41,248 nucleotides of DNA from an uncultured Muriicola sp. GTDB taxonomy: Bacteria; Bacteroidota; Bacteroidia; Flavobacteriales; Flavobacteriaceae. The stretch lies in NCBI RefSeq assembly GCF_947258935.1, contig NZ_CAMYKH010000011.1, forward strand, positions 1 to 41,248, in the 5' to 3' direction. Positions 16,410-24,916 of this stretch are shown piece after piece; within the stretch, counting starts at the first letter, position 1; every line of letters begins with the position of its first letter. The translations under genes and the position numbers were made by a program. The notes under the pieces were generated by a model, which was not told the DNA's origin, ran no database searches, and saw nothing but the letters and a program-made list of their open reading frames with translations.

Positions 16410-17186
16410 ATGAGAAAACTATTTATAATCTTGGCAATGACATTATTCACTACCATTGCTATCGGTCAAGAAGAGGAGCCTCTGTATCTCATGTTCGAGT
16501 TTATGCATGTAGATGAAGACCAATCGGCCGCTTATGCGGAAACGGAAGAATTTTGGGAAAAAGTACATGTTCAAAGAGTGAAGAATGGGGATTGCATAGG
16601 ATGGGATCTTTGGCAACTTCAACCAAATGGACAAGAGCAAGGTGCCCAGTTTATGACGGTTAGTTTGTACAATGATCCTGTAAAAATGATGGAAGGTGGC
16701 GATTTTAATAAGGCATGGACTGGGGCATATCCAAATCTATCTGATGAAGAAAGTAATCAAAAAATGGCGCAAACTGCAAGCAGCCGTGATCTGACACATA
16801 GGATATACCTCTATGAAATAGATAAGACAAATGATAATTTTGATATGCCATTGGGGACCTTGGCAGTAATCAACTTTATGAAAGCAAAACCAGGACAAGC
16901 ATCAGCTTATGAGAATATGGAATCTGAGGTCTTTAAACCAAATCATCAGAAAGATGTTGATTCTGGTGCAAGGGCAAATTGGGGATTATTGAGGAATATG
17001 ATGGGTTATGCAACAGAGGCATATGCAAGCCATATTACCGTGGACATGTACACAGGATATGATCAACTTTTTAACGGAAATAATACGCCCTTAACGGAGG
17101 CGCAACAAAAAGCAATGCAGGAAATTGACAACCTAAGGGACCTTAAGTCGTTCACTTTCGCCACCTTGGTTAGAAAAGTCCGTTGA
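16410..17186 (+). CDS. Exported protein with duplicated dimeric alpha/beta-barrel-like repeats
   Basis: Function unknown. A Sec signal peptide covers residues 1-19 (cleavage likely after IAIG, before Q20). The mature protein has two similar halves. LMFEFMHVDEDQSAAYAETE with FWEKVHVQRVKNG in the first corresponds to VINFMKAKPGQASAYENMES with VFKPNHQKDVDSG in the second. Both are followed by a W-x-L element (GWDLWQL and NWGLLRN). This layout resembles a dimeric alpha/beta barrel made by internal duplication (monooxygenase or EthD-like fold), located outside the cytoplasm. It stands alone: a promoter candidate lies upstream and a strong terminator follows. No catalytic residues can be named. Confidence 0.75.
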   Translation: MRKLFIILAMTLFTTIAIGQEEEPLYLMFEFMHVDEDQSAAYAETEEFWEKVHVQRVKNGDCIGWDLWQLQPNGQEQGAQFMTVSLYNDPVKMMEGGDFNKAWTGAYPNLSDEESNQKMAQTASSRDLTHRIYLYEIDKTNDNFDMPLGTLAVINFMKAKPGQASAYENMESEVFKPNHQKDVDSGARANWGLLRNMMGYATEAYASHITVDMYTGYDQLFNGNNTPLTEAQQKAMQEIDNLRDLKSFTFATLVRKVR

Positions 17187-17218
17187 TCAATAAGATAATT
17201 GTAAATACTATTTGAGTT

Positions 17219-17250
17219 AGATCCTCCCAAGAAATTGGGAGGATCTTTTT
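17219..17250 (+). terminator. Strong Rho-independent terminator
   Basis: A perfect 12-bp stem pairs 17219-17230 (AGATCCTCCCAA) with 17235-17246 (TTGGGAGGATCT), with a GAAA tetraloop and a short T run. It ends the transcript of the exported duplicated protein. It also lies 6 bp beyond the convergent dipeptidase stop, although on that strand no T run follows. Confidence 0.9.
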
Positions 17251-17256
17251 ATTTGT

Positions 17257-18324
17257 TTAACGCCATATGTTATGTAGAAAGTTTATGAAATTTACATGCA
17301 TAATATTTTCAATATCCTTAGAGGTGTATCCTCTTTTACTTAATAATGACGGAAGTTTCTGTAAATCGGAAATAGTATCTAGATCATGCGGACATTGTTC
17401 TTTGCCAAATCCGCCATCAAGATCGGTTCCTATTCCTACATGAGAGGAATTTCCTGCAAGTTGACAAATATGATCAATATGGTCTACCATGGTTTCTAAT
17501 GTAACCCCCATTGCCTTAGGAGATGATTGGCCACGTACCCAATTTGGCACCATCATCCACGCATCAAGTGCCATTCCGATAACTGCTTTTCTATTAATTA
17601 ATTCCTGGATCTGTTCATCGGAGAATTGCCTGTTGTGGTCTACTATTGCTCTACAATTATTATGACTTGCCCAAACAGGACCATTATACACTTTCATGGT
17701 TTCCCAAAAACTTTGATCACATAAATGGGTAGCATCCAGAATAAGATTCAAACGTTCTATTTCTCGCAAAAGTTCTTTCCCCTTAGTTCCTATACTTCCC
17801 ATAGAATTGGTTCCAAAAGCATATGTTCCGGGGCCGTAGTGCGCCGGACCTATGGCTCTTAAACCCTGCTCATGGGATTTTTTCAAATGCTCAAAGGAGA
17901 CAATAGAATCTGCACCTTCAAGGCTAAGGATATACCCAATAGGCTTCTTATTTGCAGAATCCTGGTTCCAAAGATTTATATGATCATTTAGTTGTATTCG
18001 ATTTGTAATTTGGGTCATTTCTCCAATCGCCTCCATTTCTCTATACCACGCTAACTGACCCTGTGTTTGTGCCCATGCCTGTTGCGGGGAATTCCAACCC
18101 GGAAGTGGATTTGTTTTTTTTGAAAAACGGGCTATTTGTGTGGCTACGCAAAGACCAATATTTCCTTGCCGCAAAGCATGCAGAGAAACTGTATTTTTTC
18201 CGCGATCGGGTTTGTCTGTCATCCCTTCTTCCCTTTTCCGGATCTCTACCACCGAAGCGGTAAGATCCCGATTCCATTCCAGGGCATTCATAGCAAGATC
18301 CAGATGTGCATCAAATATGAGCAT
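17257..18324 (-). CDS. Membrane-dipeptidase family enzyme (peptidase M19)
   Basis: This is a binuclear zinc amidohydrolase of the renal dipeptidase family, 355 residues. Metal ligands fit the family: H7 and D9 (DAHLD), E136 (SLEGADS), H200 (DATHLCD), H221 (ASHNNCR), with D301 in GIGTDLDGGFG as the catalytic Asp. There is no signal peptide, so it is cytoplasmic. M19 enzymes cleave dipeptides and tolerate a D-residue at the C-terminal side. That fits its position as last gene of a cluster with a D-serine dehydratase-like enzyme (9 bp gap), RidA and a GntP permease. The actual substrate is inferred only. Confidence 0.9.
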   Translation of the reverse strand: MLIFDAHLDLAMNALEWNRDLTASVVEIRKREEGMTDKPDRGKNTVSLHALRQGNIGLCVATQIARFSKKTNPLPGWNSPQQAWAQTQGQLAWYREMEAIGEMTQITNRIQLNDHINLWNQDSANKKPIGYILSLEGADSIVSFEHLKKSHEQGLRAIGPAHYGPGTYAFGTNSMGSIGTKGKELLREIERLNLILDATHLCDQSFWETMKVYNGPVWASHNNCRAIVDHNRQFSDEQIQELINRKAVIGMALDAWMMVPNWVRGQSSPKAMGVTLETMVDHIDHICQLAGNSSHVGIGTDLDGGFGKEQCPHDLDTISDLQKLPSLLSKRGYTSKDIENIMHVNFINFLHNIWR

Positions 18325-18333
18325 ACGAGTAAT

Positions 18334-19446
18334 TTATATAACTGAGCTATGGTCCCTTGCGGCTACTTTCCAGGAACCTGCAATCTTGCCATTCGTTACC
18401 GTAAGCAATTTAGGATATTTCGCAACGGTAGGACAGATATGCATGGGTATGGCATAGAAAACATCACCGACCTCTGTAATCTTGCCAGGTGGGCAATTTA
18501 GCACCAAATGTTCTTCACTTTGTCCTATTTGTTCACAGTCTTCCAGTCCAAATATTTTGACTCTGGGAAAATTCATTTCAGGTGCGATCGATTTGTGGCC
18601 AAGGTCCAGACAAATTACATTTGGATTAGGCTTACTGATAATTCTGGTAAGTAAAACAGCGGCATGTAAGAATTTCATTTCTTGAAACGAGCTTGAATAC
18701 CGCTCATCCCATAAGAGGGTTGTTCCAGGGCTGGCTTCCACTTCCTGCCTTTGCGCATGGATAGGAAAGGTGGGAGAGCCTCCCATTACAATGGTTTCAA
18801 CATTAATCCCTTTCTTTTCTAATTCTGTTTTAAAATTTGAAACTTTGTCAAAAGCTTCATCGCATACTTTTTTTCGATCATTTATAACAGGTTCTCTTAT
18901 ATGGCCGTCATAAGCGTGGAGGCCTCTAAAAATGAGGTTGGGATCTTTAGAAATTAATTGACATAAGTCTGCGGCATTTTCACCTGGTTCTATTCCTGTG
19001 CGGTTCATTCCCGTATTGAGGTCGAGAAATAAGGGAACTCTAATTTCTTTGGAGGCTGCTTCTACAGAAATAAGTTTAATAATAAGCGCATTGTCTACAA
19101 TTGTTGAGAAGGTAGACTTAGGAAATTGAGTTATTAGCTGGAAGAATCGAGAAATATTTGCACCCACTGGTTGTATGGCCAACAGAATATCTTTAGCACC
19201 GCATTGCCCTAGAAGTTCTGCTTCGGCTATTGTAGCACATTTGAATTTTTGTATCCCATATGCCATCTGCATTTCAATTATTTCCCTGGTCTTATGTGTT
19301 TTTATATGTGGCCTAAGTCGTTCAGCCGTGCCTGCCATTTCCACCATCAATTGAATATTTTTTTCAATTCTATCTGGATATACCAAGAGTGAAGGAGAAA
19401 TTAGTTCATCGGTATTTTCAATCTGATACCAGGCTGATTTATCCAT
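18334..19446 (-). CDS. D-serine dehydratase / D-threonine aldolase-like PLP enzyme
   Basis: This is a fold-type III (alanine racemase-like) PLP enzyme of 370 residues. The PLP motif RPHIKTHKT contains the Schiff-base lysine, K49. The C-terminal domain carries the HxC metal site typical of eukaryotic-type D-serine dehydratases and D-threonine aldolases (H336, C338 in MHICPTVAKYP). Known members act on D-serine, D-threonine or 3-hydroxy-D-aspartate; which one applies here cannot be read from sequence. RidA immediately upstream (11 bp) favours a dehydratase that releases 2-aminoacrylate or a related enamine. It is cytoplasmic. Confidence 0.88.
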   Translation of the reverse strand: MDKSAWYQIENTDELISPSLLVYPDRIEKNIQLMVEMAGTAERLRPHIKTHKTREIIEMQMAYGIQKFKCATIAEAELLGQCGAKDILLAIQPVGANISRFFQLITQFPKSTFSTIVDNALIIKLISVEAASKEIRVPLFLDLNTGMNRTGIEPGENAADLCQLISKDPNLIFRGLHAYDGHIREPVINDRKKVCDEAFDKVSNFKTELEKKGINVETIVMGGSPTFPIHAQRQEVEASPGTTLLWDERYSSSFQEMKFLHAAVLLTRIISKPNPNVICLDLGHKSIAPEMNFPRVKIFGLEDCEQIGQSEEHLVLNCPPGKITEVGDVFYAIPMHICPTVAKYPKLLTVTNGKIAGSWKVAARDHSSVI

Positions 19447-19457
19447 AATTGTTTATT

Positions 19458-19934
19458 TCAATGCAGTTGAAACATGGCTTCAATTTCGACGGGGATATTC
19501 CCGGGTAATATCATCCCTACGGCGCTCCGTACACCTACCCCAAGATCATTTCCAAATATATCGGCCATCAACTCACTAAAACCATTTATGACAAGGGGTT
19601 GCTGGCCAAAATCGGGCGCGGAATTAACCATACCCAACACCTTTACCACCCGTTTGATCTGATCGATACTCCCAAAATGGGTTTGAATGGTAGAAAGCAT
19701 GGTAAGCCCCACTTGTTCTGCGGCTAATTTACCTTGTCCCAGGTTCATATCATCTCCGACTCTTCCGGTGATGAAGGTGCCATCATTTTTCATAGGACCC
19801 TGCCCAGAAACGTATAGAAATTTATCTATTACCAATATAGGTTTATACACCCCTGCCGGCGGTGGAGCCGGAGGCAAAATCAATCCAAGTTCTTTTAGTC
19901 GTTGTGAAGGAGTTTTATCCATGGCTATTGTCAT
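19458..19934 (-). CDS. RidA family enamine/imine deaminase-like protein
   Basis: This YjgF/YER057c/UK114-family protein has 158 residues. RidA proteins hydrolyse reactive enamines and imines such as 2-aminoacrylate made by PLP dehydratases. The fold signatures are VSGQGP, AAEQVGLTMLSTIQTHFG and the C-terminal GNIPVEIEAMFQLH. The canonical arginine region is RSAVGMILPGN. Its start overlaps the permease stop by 4 bp (ATGA); an in-frame ATG four codons later is also possible. Coupling to the permease and dehydratase-like gene indicates a dedicated housekeeping role in this pathway. Confidence 0.9.
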   Translation of the reverse strand: MTIAMDKTPSQRLKELGLILPPAPPPAGVYKPILVIDKFLYVSGQGPMKNDGTFITGRVGDDMNLGQGKLAAEQVGLTMLSTIQTHFGSIDQIKRVVKVLGMVNSAPDFGQQPLVINGFSELMADIFGNDLGVGVRSAVGMILPGNIPVEIEAMFQLH

Positions 19935-21247
19935 ATAAATTGGTTTAAAATCAAAATTCCTAAAAGACCCACAACCCCAACGGTTGTTTCCATTAGTGTC
20001 CAGCTTCTCAATGTGTCTTTGACAGACAGGTTAAAATACTCTTTGAACAACCAAAAACCGCTGTCATTCACATGAGAAAGCATCAAACTTCCTGAACCTA
20101 TGGCCAGTACCATTAATTCAGGACTCACTCCGGTTGCTTCAACTAAGGGTAAGACAATGCCCGCAGCGGTTAGTCCGGCAACCGTTGCCGACCCAACACA
20201 AACCCGAATTACTGTAGCGATAAGCCAGGCTAAAAATAAAGGAGACAACGAAGAATCTTTAAGCAGATCGGCAATATAATCACTTACACCACTATCTATC
20301 AACACCTGTTTTAAAGCTCCTGCTCCGGCAATAATTAAAAGTACCATTGTAATTCCAGAGATAGAATCACCTACAGAAGTCATCACTTCTGTCATTTTTT
20401 TCCCTCGTCTTAAACCCAGGGTATAGATTGCTACTAGAACAGAGATAAGCATGGCTATTACTGGATTTCCTACAAAGGCGATGATATCTTTAAACAGAAA
20501 GTCTGTTGGAAATAACAAATCGGTCAAAGTAGCTAAGGCTATGAGTATAATGGGCAATAAGGCCGTTAAGATACTAATACGCATACTGGGCATTTCCTCA
20601 TTCGTTAGAATTCTGGGATTAACAAATTCTTTTAGAGGAGTTGCATTAATATTTTTTAAAGTCCGGGAAAAAAATGGTCCTGCGATGATGATCGCAGGTA
20701 TCGCCACAATTATTCCATAGATCAGAGTTTTACCCATATCTGCATTGAACATTACGGTAATTGCCGTAGGTGCAGGATGGGGTGGAAGGTAACCGTGAGT
20801 AACGGAAAGGGATGCAAGCATAGGCAGACCAACATAAAGTAGAGGTAAACCAGTAGCAGCCGCAACCGTAAAAACCAAGGGTACCAAAATTACAAATCCA
20901 ACAGAATAGAATAAGGGGATGCCCACAATAAAGCCAGTTAGCACCGCAGCCCATTGAATATACTTACGACCAAACCTTTCTACTAATTTGGAAGTAATTC
21001 GTTGTGCGGCCCCGCTATCTGCAACTAATTTACCGAGCATGGCCCCCAGTCCGAGAATCATGACCAGAAATCCCAAGGTATTACCAATTCCATTTTCTAT
21101 AGAGGCAACAACTGTCTCCAGATCCATTCCCTCGGCAATGCCTACGAACAATGAAACAAGGATAAAGGTTATAAAAGGATTGAGTTTGCATCGGGCTATT
21201 AGAAAAAATAAAATAAGGATCCCAATTATGACAATAATTAAAGGCAT
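19931..21247 (-). CDS. GntP family permease (DsdX/gluconate-type)
   Basis: This is a proton-coupled membrane transporter of 438 residues with about 12 helices. GntP-family features include the N-terminal ILFFLIARCKLNPFITFILV, the glycine-rich LVADSGAAQRI and YLPPHPAPTAITVMFNADMGKTL, and C-terminal HVNDSGFWLFKEYF. The family includes gluconate permeases and the D-serine importer DsdX. No gluconate kinase or Entner-Doudoroff gene lies nearby. Neighbours act on D-amino acids, so D-serine or another D-hydroxyamino acid is the likelier cargo (inference). First gene of a four-gene minus-strand unit. Confidence 0.88.
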   Translation of the reverse strand: MPLIIVIIGILILFFLIARCKLNPFITFILVSLFVGIAEGMDLETVVASIENGIGNTLGFLVMILGLGAMLGKLVADSGAAQRITSKLVERFGRKYIQWAAVLTGFIVGIPLFYSVGFVILVPLVFTVAAATGLPLLYVGLPMLASLSVTHGYLPPHPAPTAITVMFNADMGKTLIYGIIVAIPAIIIAGPFFSRTLKNINATPLKEFVNPRILTNEEMPSMRISILTALLPIILIALATLTDLLFPTDFLFKDIIAFVGNPVIAMLISVLVAIYTLGLRRGKKMTEVMTSVGDSISGITMVLLIIAGAGALKQVLIDSGVSDYIADLLKDSSLSPLFLAWLIATVIRVCVGSATVAGLTAAGIVLPLVEATGVSPELMVLAIGSGSLMLSHVNDSGFWLFKEYFNLSVKDTLRSWTLMETTVGVVGLLGILILNQFI

Positions 21248-21296
21248 GGTTCTATTTTGGTAGTTATTAGAATAGTTTAATTACTAAATATACAAT

Positions 21297-21326
21297 TTGA
21301 AAAGACATTTAAGGGATCTATTTTTT
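21297..21326 (+). promoter_or_regulatory. Candidate promoter of the class V aminotransferase
   Basis: TTG at 21297-21299 (in ATTTGA) and TATTTTTT at 21319-21326 are separated by 19 nt and fit TTG-N17-23-TAnnTTTG with one mismatch. Transcription would start about 20 nt before the ATG at 21351. No convincing opposing promoter for the permease was found in this 103-bp gap. Confidence 0.5.
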
Positions 21327-21350
21327 ATCTTGTAGAACCATCCCGGCCAT

Positions 21351-22613
21351 ATGGACAAACGATCTTTTTTACGAAAAATAGGGCAGGCAGCAGTAATTAC
21401 GCCTTTTTTACCTTATCATCTTAGGGCGGAAATGCCTATACATGCACCTTCTTATGATGTAACTAATGAAGACGAGTTTTGGCAAAGGATTAGGGTAGAT
21501 TACGCATTGAAACCGGACTACATCAATCTGGAAAATGGGTATTATAATATTGCTCCCATTCCTACTATTGAGAAATTTCATAAGCATATAGAACAGGTGA
21601 ACTATGAGGGGTCCTATTATATGCGGACGGTGCAATGGGACAACAAGAAACGTATAGCAAACCGCTTAGCTGACTTGGTGGGATGTAATTCCGATGAATT
21701 GATCATTACCCGGAACACCACAGAATCCCTTGATATGGTCATAGGCGGCTATCCCTGGAAAGCGGGGGATGAAGCAATTTTTGCTGTTCAGGACTATGGG
21801 GCTATGCGAGAGCATTTTAAACTTATTGCCAACCGTTTTGGGGTGGTCAATAAAACCGTATCCATACCCAACCATCCCAAATCTGATGAAGAATTAGTGG
21901 CCTTATACGAATCTCAGATCACTCCCAAAACGAAATTGCTGATGGTATGTCATATGGTAAATATCACTGGCCATATAATGCCCATACGAAAGATTTGTGA
22001 TATGGCTCATAGACACGGAGTGGAAGTTATGGTAGATGGAGCGCATTGTGTTGGCCATATTAAAGTAAATATTTCCGAACTGCAATGTGATTATTATGGC
22101 TCCAGTCTTCATAAATGGCTTAGTACCCCTTTAGGAGCAGGACTACTATTTGTAGCAAAAAAGAACATCCCGAAGATATGGCCACTATTGGCGGAACATC
22201 CCCGGGATGATGATGATATTGAAAGATTGAACCATATAGGTACTCATCCGGTACATACAGATCTTACCATAAATGACGCCATGGACTATCTGGAGATGAT
22301 AGGACTGGAAAGAAAGGAACAACGGTTGAGGTTTTTACAGCGATATTGGTCTGACCCCCTCAGAGGAAGAAAGAATGTGATCATTAATACCCCTGTTGAA
22401 GCACATCGAAGCTGTGGTATTGCCAATGTGGGTATAAAGGGAATGAAACCTTCAGACCTTGCAAAGACCTTACTAGACGAGTTTAAGATATTTACCGTAG
22501 CCATTGACCAGGATAATGTGCAAGGCTGCAGGATAACGCCAAATGTGTATACGACCATTAAAGAATTAGATCATTTTATCTACGCAATAAAGACCTTGGC
22601 AGAACGCGTATAA
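21351..22613 (+). CDS. Exported class V aminotransferase (isopenicillin-N epimerase-like)
   Basis: This is a PLP enzyme of fold type I, 420 residues. The PLP lysine is K255 in SSLHKWLSTPLGAG, with D229-G-A-H232 earlier. RNTTESLDMVIGGY is the phosphate-binding region. This family includes isopenicillin N epimerase and cysteine desulfurase relatives. The N-terminus MDKRSFLRKIGQAAVI, followed by a hydrophobic stretch, looks like a Tat signal in which the first arginine of the RR pair is lysine (KR), so export with bound cofactor is plausible but not certain. It is divergent from the D-amino-acid cluster, 103 bp away, which hints at a related substrate. Confidence 0.85.
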   Translation: MDKRSFLRKIGQAAVITPFLPYHLRAEMPIHAPSYDVTNEDEFWQRIRVDYALKPDYINLENGYYNIAPIPTIEKFHKHIEQVNYEGSYYMRTVQWDNKKRIANRLADLVGCNSDELIITRNTTESLDMVIGGYPWKAGDEAIFAVQDYGAMREHFKLIANRFGVVNKTVSIPNHPKSDEELVALYESQITPKTKLLMVCHMVNITGHIMPIRKICDMAHRHGVEVMVDGAHCVGHIKVNISELQCDYYGSSLHKWLSTPLGAGLLFVAKKNIPKIWPLLAEHPRDDDDIERLNHIGTHPVHTDLTINDAMDYLEMIGLERKEQRLRFLQRYWSDPLRGRKNVIINTPVEAHRSCGIANVGIKGMKPSDLAKTLLDEFKIFTVAIDQDNVQGCRITPNVYTTIKELDHFIYAIKTLAERV

Positions 22614-22669
22614 GATTCCTGAAAGAAACCGTTATTCTTTTGAGGAATAAGTGATGAGATGGTTCTTTA

Positions 22670-22714
22670 ACTGATAAAAATCATAGTATTTTATCGGTAA
22701 CGACAATATTTTTG
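22670..22714 (+). promoter_or_regulatory. FNR/CRP-like operator and -7 element upstream of the DoxX gene
   Basis: ACTGATAAAAATCATAGT at 22670-22687 differs from the nifJ and tonB sites at two central bases. TATTTTTG at 22707-22714 is a perfect -7 element starting 29.5 bp from the TGA-N6-TCA centre. Transcription would start near 22718, giving a leader of about 75 nt. Confidence 0.65.
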
Positions 22715-22792
22715 AGCGTTTTATACAGTACTAGTATCAACACCTCCTATGGCAGGTTGAGTGCATATTTATGAATTCAAAATCGTGAAATA

Positions 22793-23287
22793 ATGACAGT
22801 GACACTTCAAAAAGAATCGCTCACCAAGAGCTTGGTGTTTTTACGGATCCTGATAGGATGGCATTTCCTCTACGAGGGGGTCATTAAACTTTTTAATCCG
22901 GATTGGACAGCTTTTGGATACCTGGCTACAGCTCAGGGCCCTTTAGATTGGCTATTTATCTCAATGACGAACGAGGCAATTATTGGATGGGTAGATACCC
23001 TGAATATGATAACTCTCATCTTTGTTGGGATCACACTAATCCTCGGGATTTATGAAAAATTAGGTGCTTTTGCAGGTATGGTGCTTTTGGGCATGTATTA
23101 TTTTGCCCATCCGCCATTTCCCTGGTTAGAGCAACTTAATATTGAAGGAAGCTATTGGTTTGTGAATAAGAACCTGATTGAACTAGCTGCATTATGGGTA
23201 CTGTATCAATATCCCACAGGTTTTTATTTTGGATTGGGTTATTTAAAAGGTCAAAGAACTAACACGGCAAAAACACCACAATTATGA
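22793..23287 (+). CDS. DoxX family membrane protein
   Basis: This is a small integral membrane protein (164 residues, four hydrophobic helices). The first helix, with VFLRILIGWHFLYEGVIKLF, is characteristic of DoxX-family proteins, which were first described as a quinol-oxidising subunit in Acidianus and are otherwise poorly defined. Its stop overlaps the start of the following oxidoreductase by 4 bp, so the two are translated together. That pairing suggests a membrane partner that passes electrons from the exported oxidoreductase to quinone; this is inference. An FNR-like site precedes it. Confidence 0.85.
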   Translation: MTVTLQKESLTKSLVFLRILIGWHFLYEGVIKLFNPDWTAFGYLATAQGPLDWLFISMTNEAIIGWVDTLNMITLIFVGITLILGIYEKLGAFAGMVLLGMYYFAHPPFPWLEQLNIEGSYWFVNKNLIELAALWVLYQYPTGFYFGLGYLKGQRTNTAKTPQL

Positions 23288-24867
23288 AATGGACAAGACG
23301 CGACGTATTAAAAGGATTAGGCGGTTTGCCCATCCTGGGATCTATATGGTGGGCGGGTACAGCAAATGCGCTGGTTAAAAGCAAAGATCGCTCAGAGATT
23401 TTGGAACAGTTAAAAATTCAACCCTCTTTAACTTCGGTACTTCCTGAGATTGGAGGAGCACCAATTCGTCTCGGTATCATAGGTTTTGGGATCAGGGGTG
23501 AACAACTTTGCAGAGCCCTGGGTTTTGCAACACAAGACTGGCTCGAAGAAATGAAATTGGAAGAAGAGACCACTGGGAACACCCAATTAAAAGAATTTCT
23601 TGATCAGGAGAAGTTAAACATTAAAATAAGCGCAGTCTGTGATGTTTTTGATGTAAAGGCCGAACTTGTCATCGCTTCATTTTCAACACCAGAACATACT
23701 GTAAAGCGCTTTACAACCTATCAGGAAATGATACAGAGTGGGGAAGTAGATGCTGTTATAATTGCTACCCCAGACCATTGGCATGCACCAATGGCAATTG
23801 AAGCTCTTAACAATAATGTTCATGTTTATGTGGAAAAACCAATGACACATTCCATTGAGGAAACGTACGAACTTCGTGATGCTGCTGAAAATTCAAAAGC
23901 CTTACTGATGGTGGGGCATCAACATAGACAAACCCTTAGCTTTAAAACGGCTAATGATATTGTTAAGAAAGGCGTTCTGGGTCATGTGTCGATGATACAA
24001 ACGTTTACCAACAGAAATGATGATAATGGTGCATGGAATTATGATATACACGAAAAAGCAAATGAACAAACTATAGATTGGGACCTCTTCTTAGGAAATG
24101 CACCGAAGATACCATTTAATAAAAACCATTTCTTCCGTTGGCGCAAATGGTGGGCTTATGGCTCTGGTTTATCTGGCGATCTGCTCACACATGATTATGA
24201 TCGATTAAATTGTGTATTGGGAATGGGGATACCATCTAGCATTACAGCTTCCGGAGGTATCTATACCCATAACGATGGTAGAAACGTGCCAGATGTGCTG
24301 CAGGTAAATATGGAATTCCCAGATTTTAGCACTGGCAGTAGTCAGCCAAAAGGGAAGGAAAAAGGAATGACCTTTACCTATAGCGCAACCCTTGGGAATG
24401 CATTTAACAGGCCCACTATTTTAATGGGTCATGATGCTTCCATGGAACTGGGGAATAATCTTACCGTGTGGCCAGATAATGGTTCTACGAAATACGCAGA
24501 GATGATCGAGGAGGGAAAAATGAAACCTAATGTGCCTATCTATCATTATAATCCGGGAGCAAATATGCCAGATGCAGTGTCTTCTGCCACCTCTCAATAT
24601 TTTGCGGATAAGGGGCTAATGTGGACGTATATAGACGGTGTTCGGGTTAACTCTACCTTCCTGCATCTAAGGGAATGGCTAAGTTGTATACGCAATGGAG
24701 GCACCTTGAGTTGCGGTATTAAAGAAGGTTTTGAAGAAGCCATTTCTGCCCATATGACCGGACTCGCCTATAAGCTTGGTAGGAGGATAGAATGGGATCA
24801 TGAACAGCAGCTAATTGTCCCTATGGAAGGGATCAATTTTGATGAAGTACTGTTGTCTTCTACCTGA
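23284..24867 (+). CDS. Tat-exported Gfo/Idh/MocA family oxidoreductase
   Basis: This is an NAD(P)-dependent sugar/inositol dehydrogenase-type protein of 527 residues. The N-terminus MKWTRRDVLKGLGGLPILG is a clear twin-arginine signal (R5, R6), with possible cleavage after TANA, so it works outside the cytoplasm with a pre-bound cofactor. The Rossmann motif is LGIIGFGIRGEQL (from residue 63). The family catalytic lysine lies in VEKPMTH (K185), preceded by IIATPDHWHAPMA. The C-terminal half is longer than in minimal family members. It is translationally coupled to the DoxX gene. Substrate unknown; carbohydrate derivatives are typical for the family. Confidence 0.9.
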   Translation: MKWTRRDVLKGLGGLPILGSIWWAGTANALVKSKDRSEILEQLKIQPSLTSVLPEIGGAPIRLGIIGFGIRGEQLCRALGFATQDWLEEMKLEEETTGNTQLKEFLDQEKLNIKISAVCDVFDVKAELVIASFSTPEHTVKRFTTYQEMIQSGEVDAVIIATPDHWHAPMAIEALNNNVHVYVEKPMTHSIEETYELRDAAENSKALLMVGHQHRQTLSFKTANDIVKKGVLGHVSMIQTFTNRNDDNGAWNYDIHEKANEQTIDWDLFLGNAPKIPFNKNHFFRWRKWWAYGSGLSGDLLTHDYDRLNCVLGMGIPSSITASGGIYTHNDGRNVPDVLQVNMEFPDFSTGSSQPKGKEKGMTFTYSATLGNAFNRPTILMGHDASMELGNNLTVWPDNGSTKYAEMIEEGKMKPNVPIYHYNPGANMPDAVSSATSQYFADKGLMWTYIDGVRVNSTFLHLREWLSCIRNGGTLSCGIKEGFEEAISAHMTGLAYKLGRRIEWDHEQQLIVPMEGINFDEVLLSST

Positions 24868-24916
24868 TATTTGTTCATAGAGCAACATTAGAAGGTTTAC
24901 AATCAGTCATTTAAAA

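Noticed and set aside
22630-22656. Small hairpin TTATTC/GAATAA after the aminotransferase as a terminator
   Set aside because: The stem is only 6 bp and AT-rich, and no T run follows.
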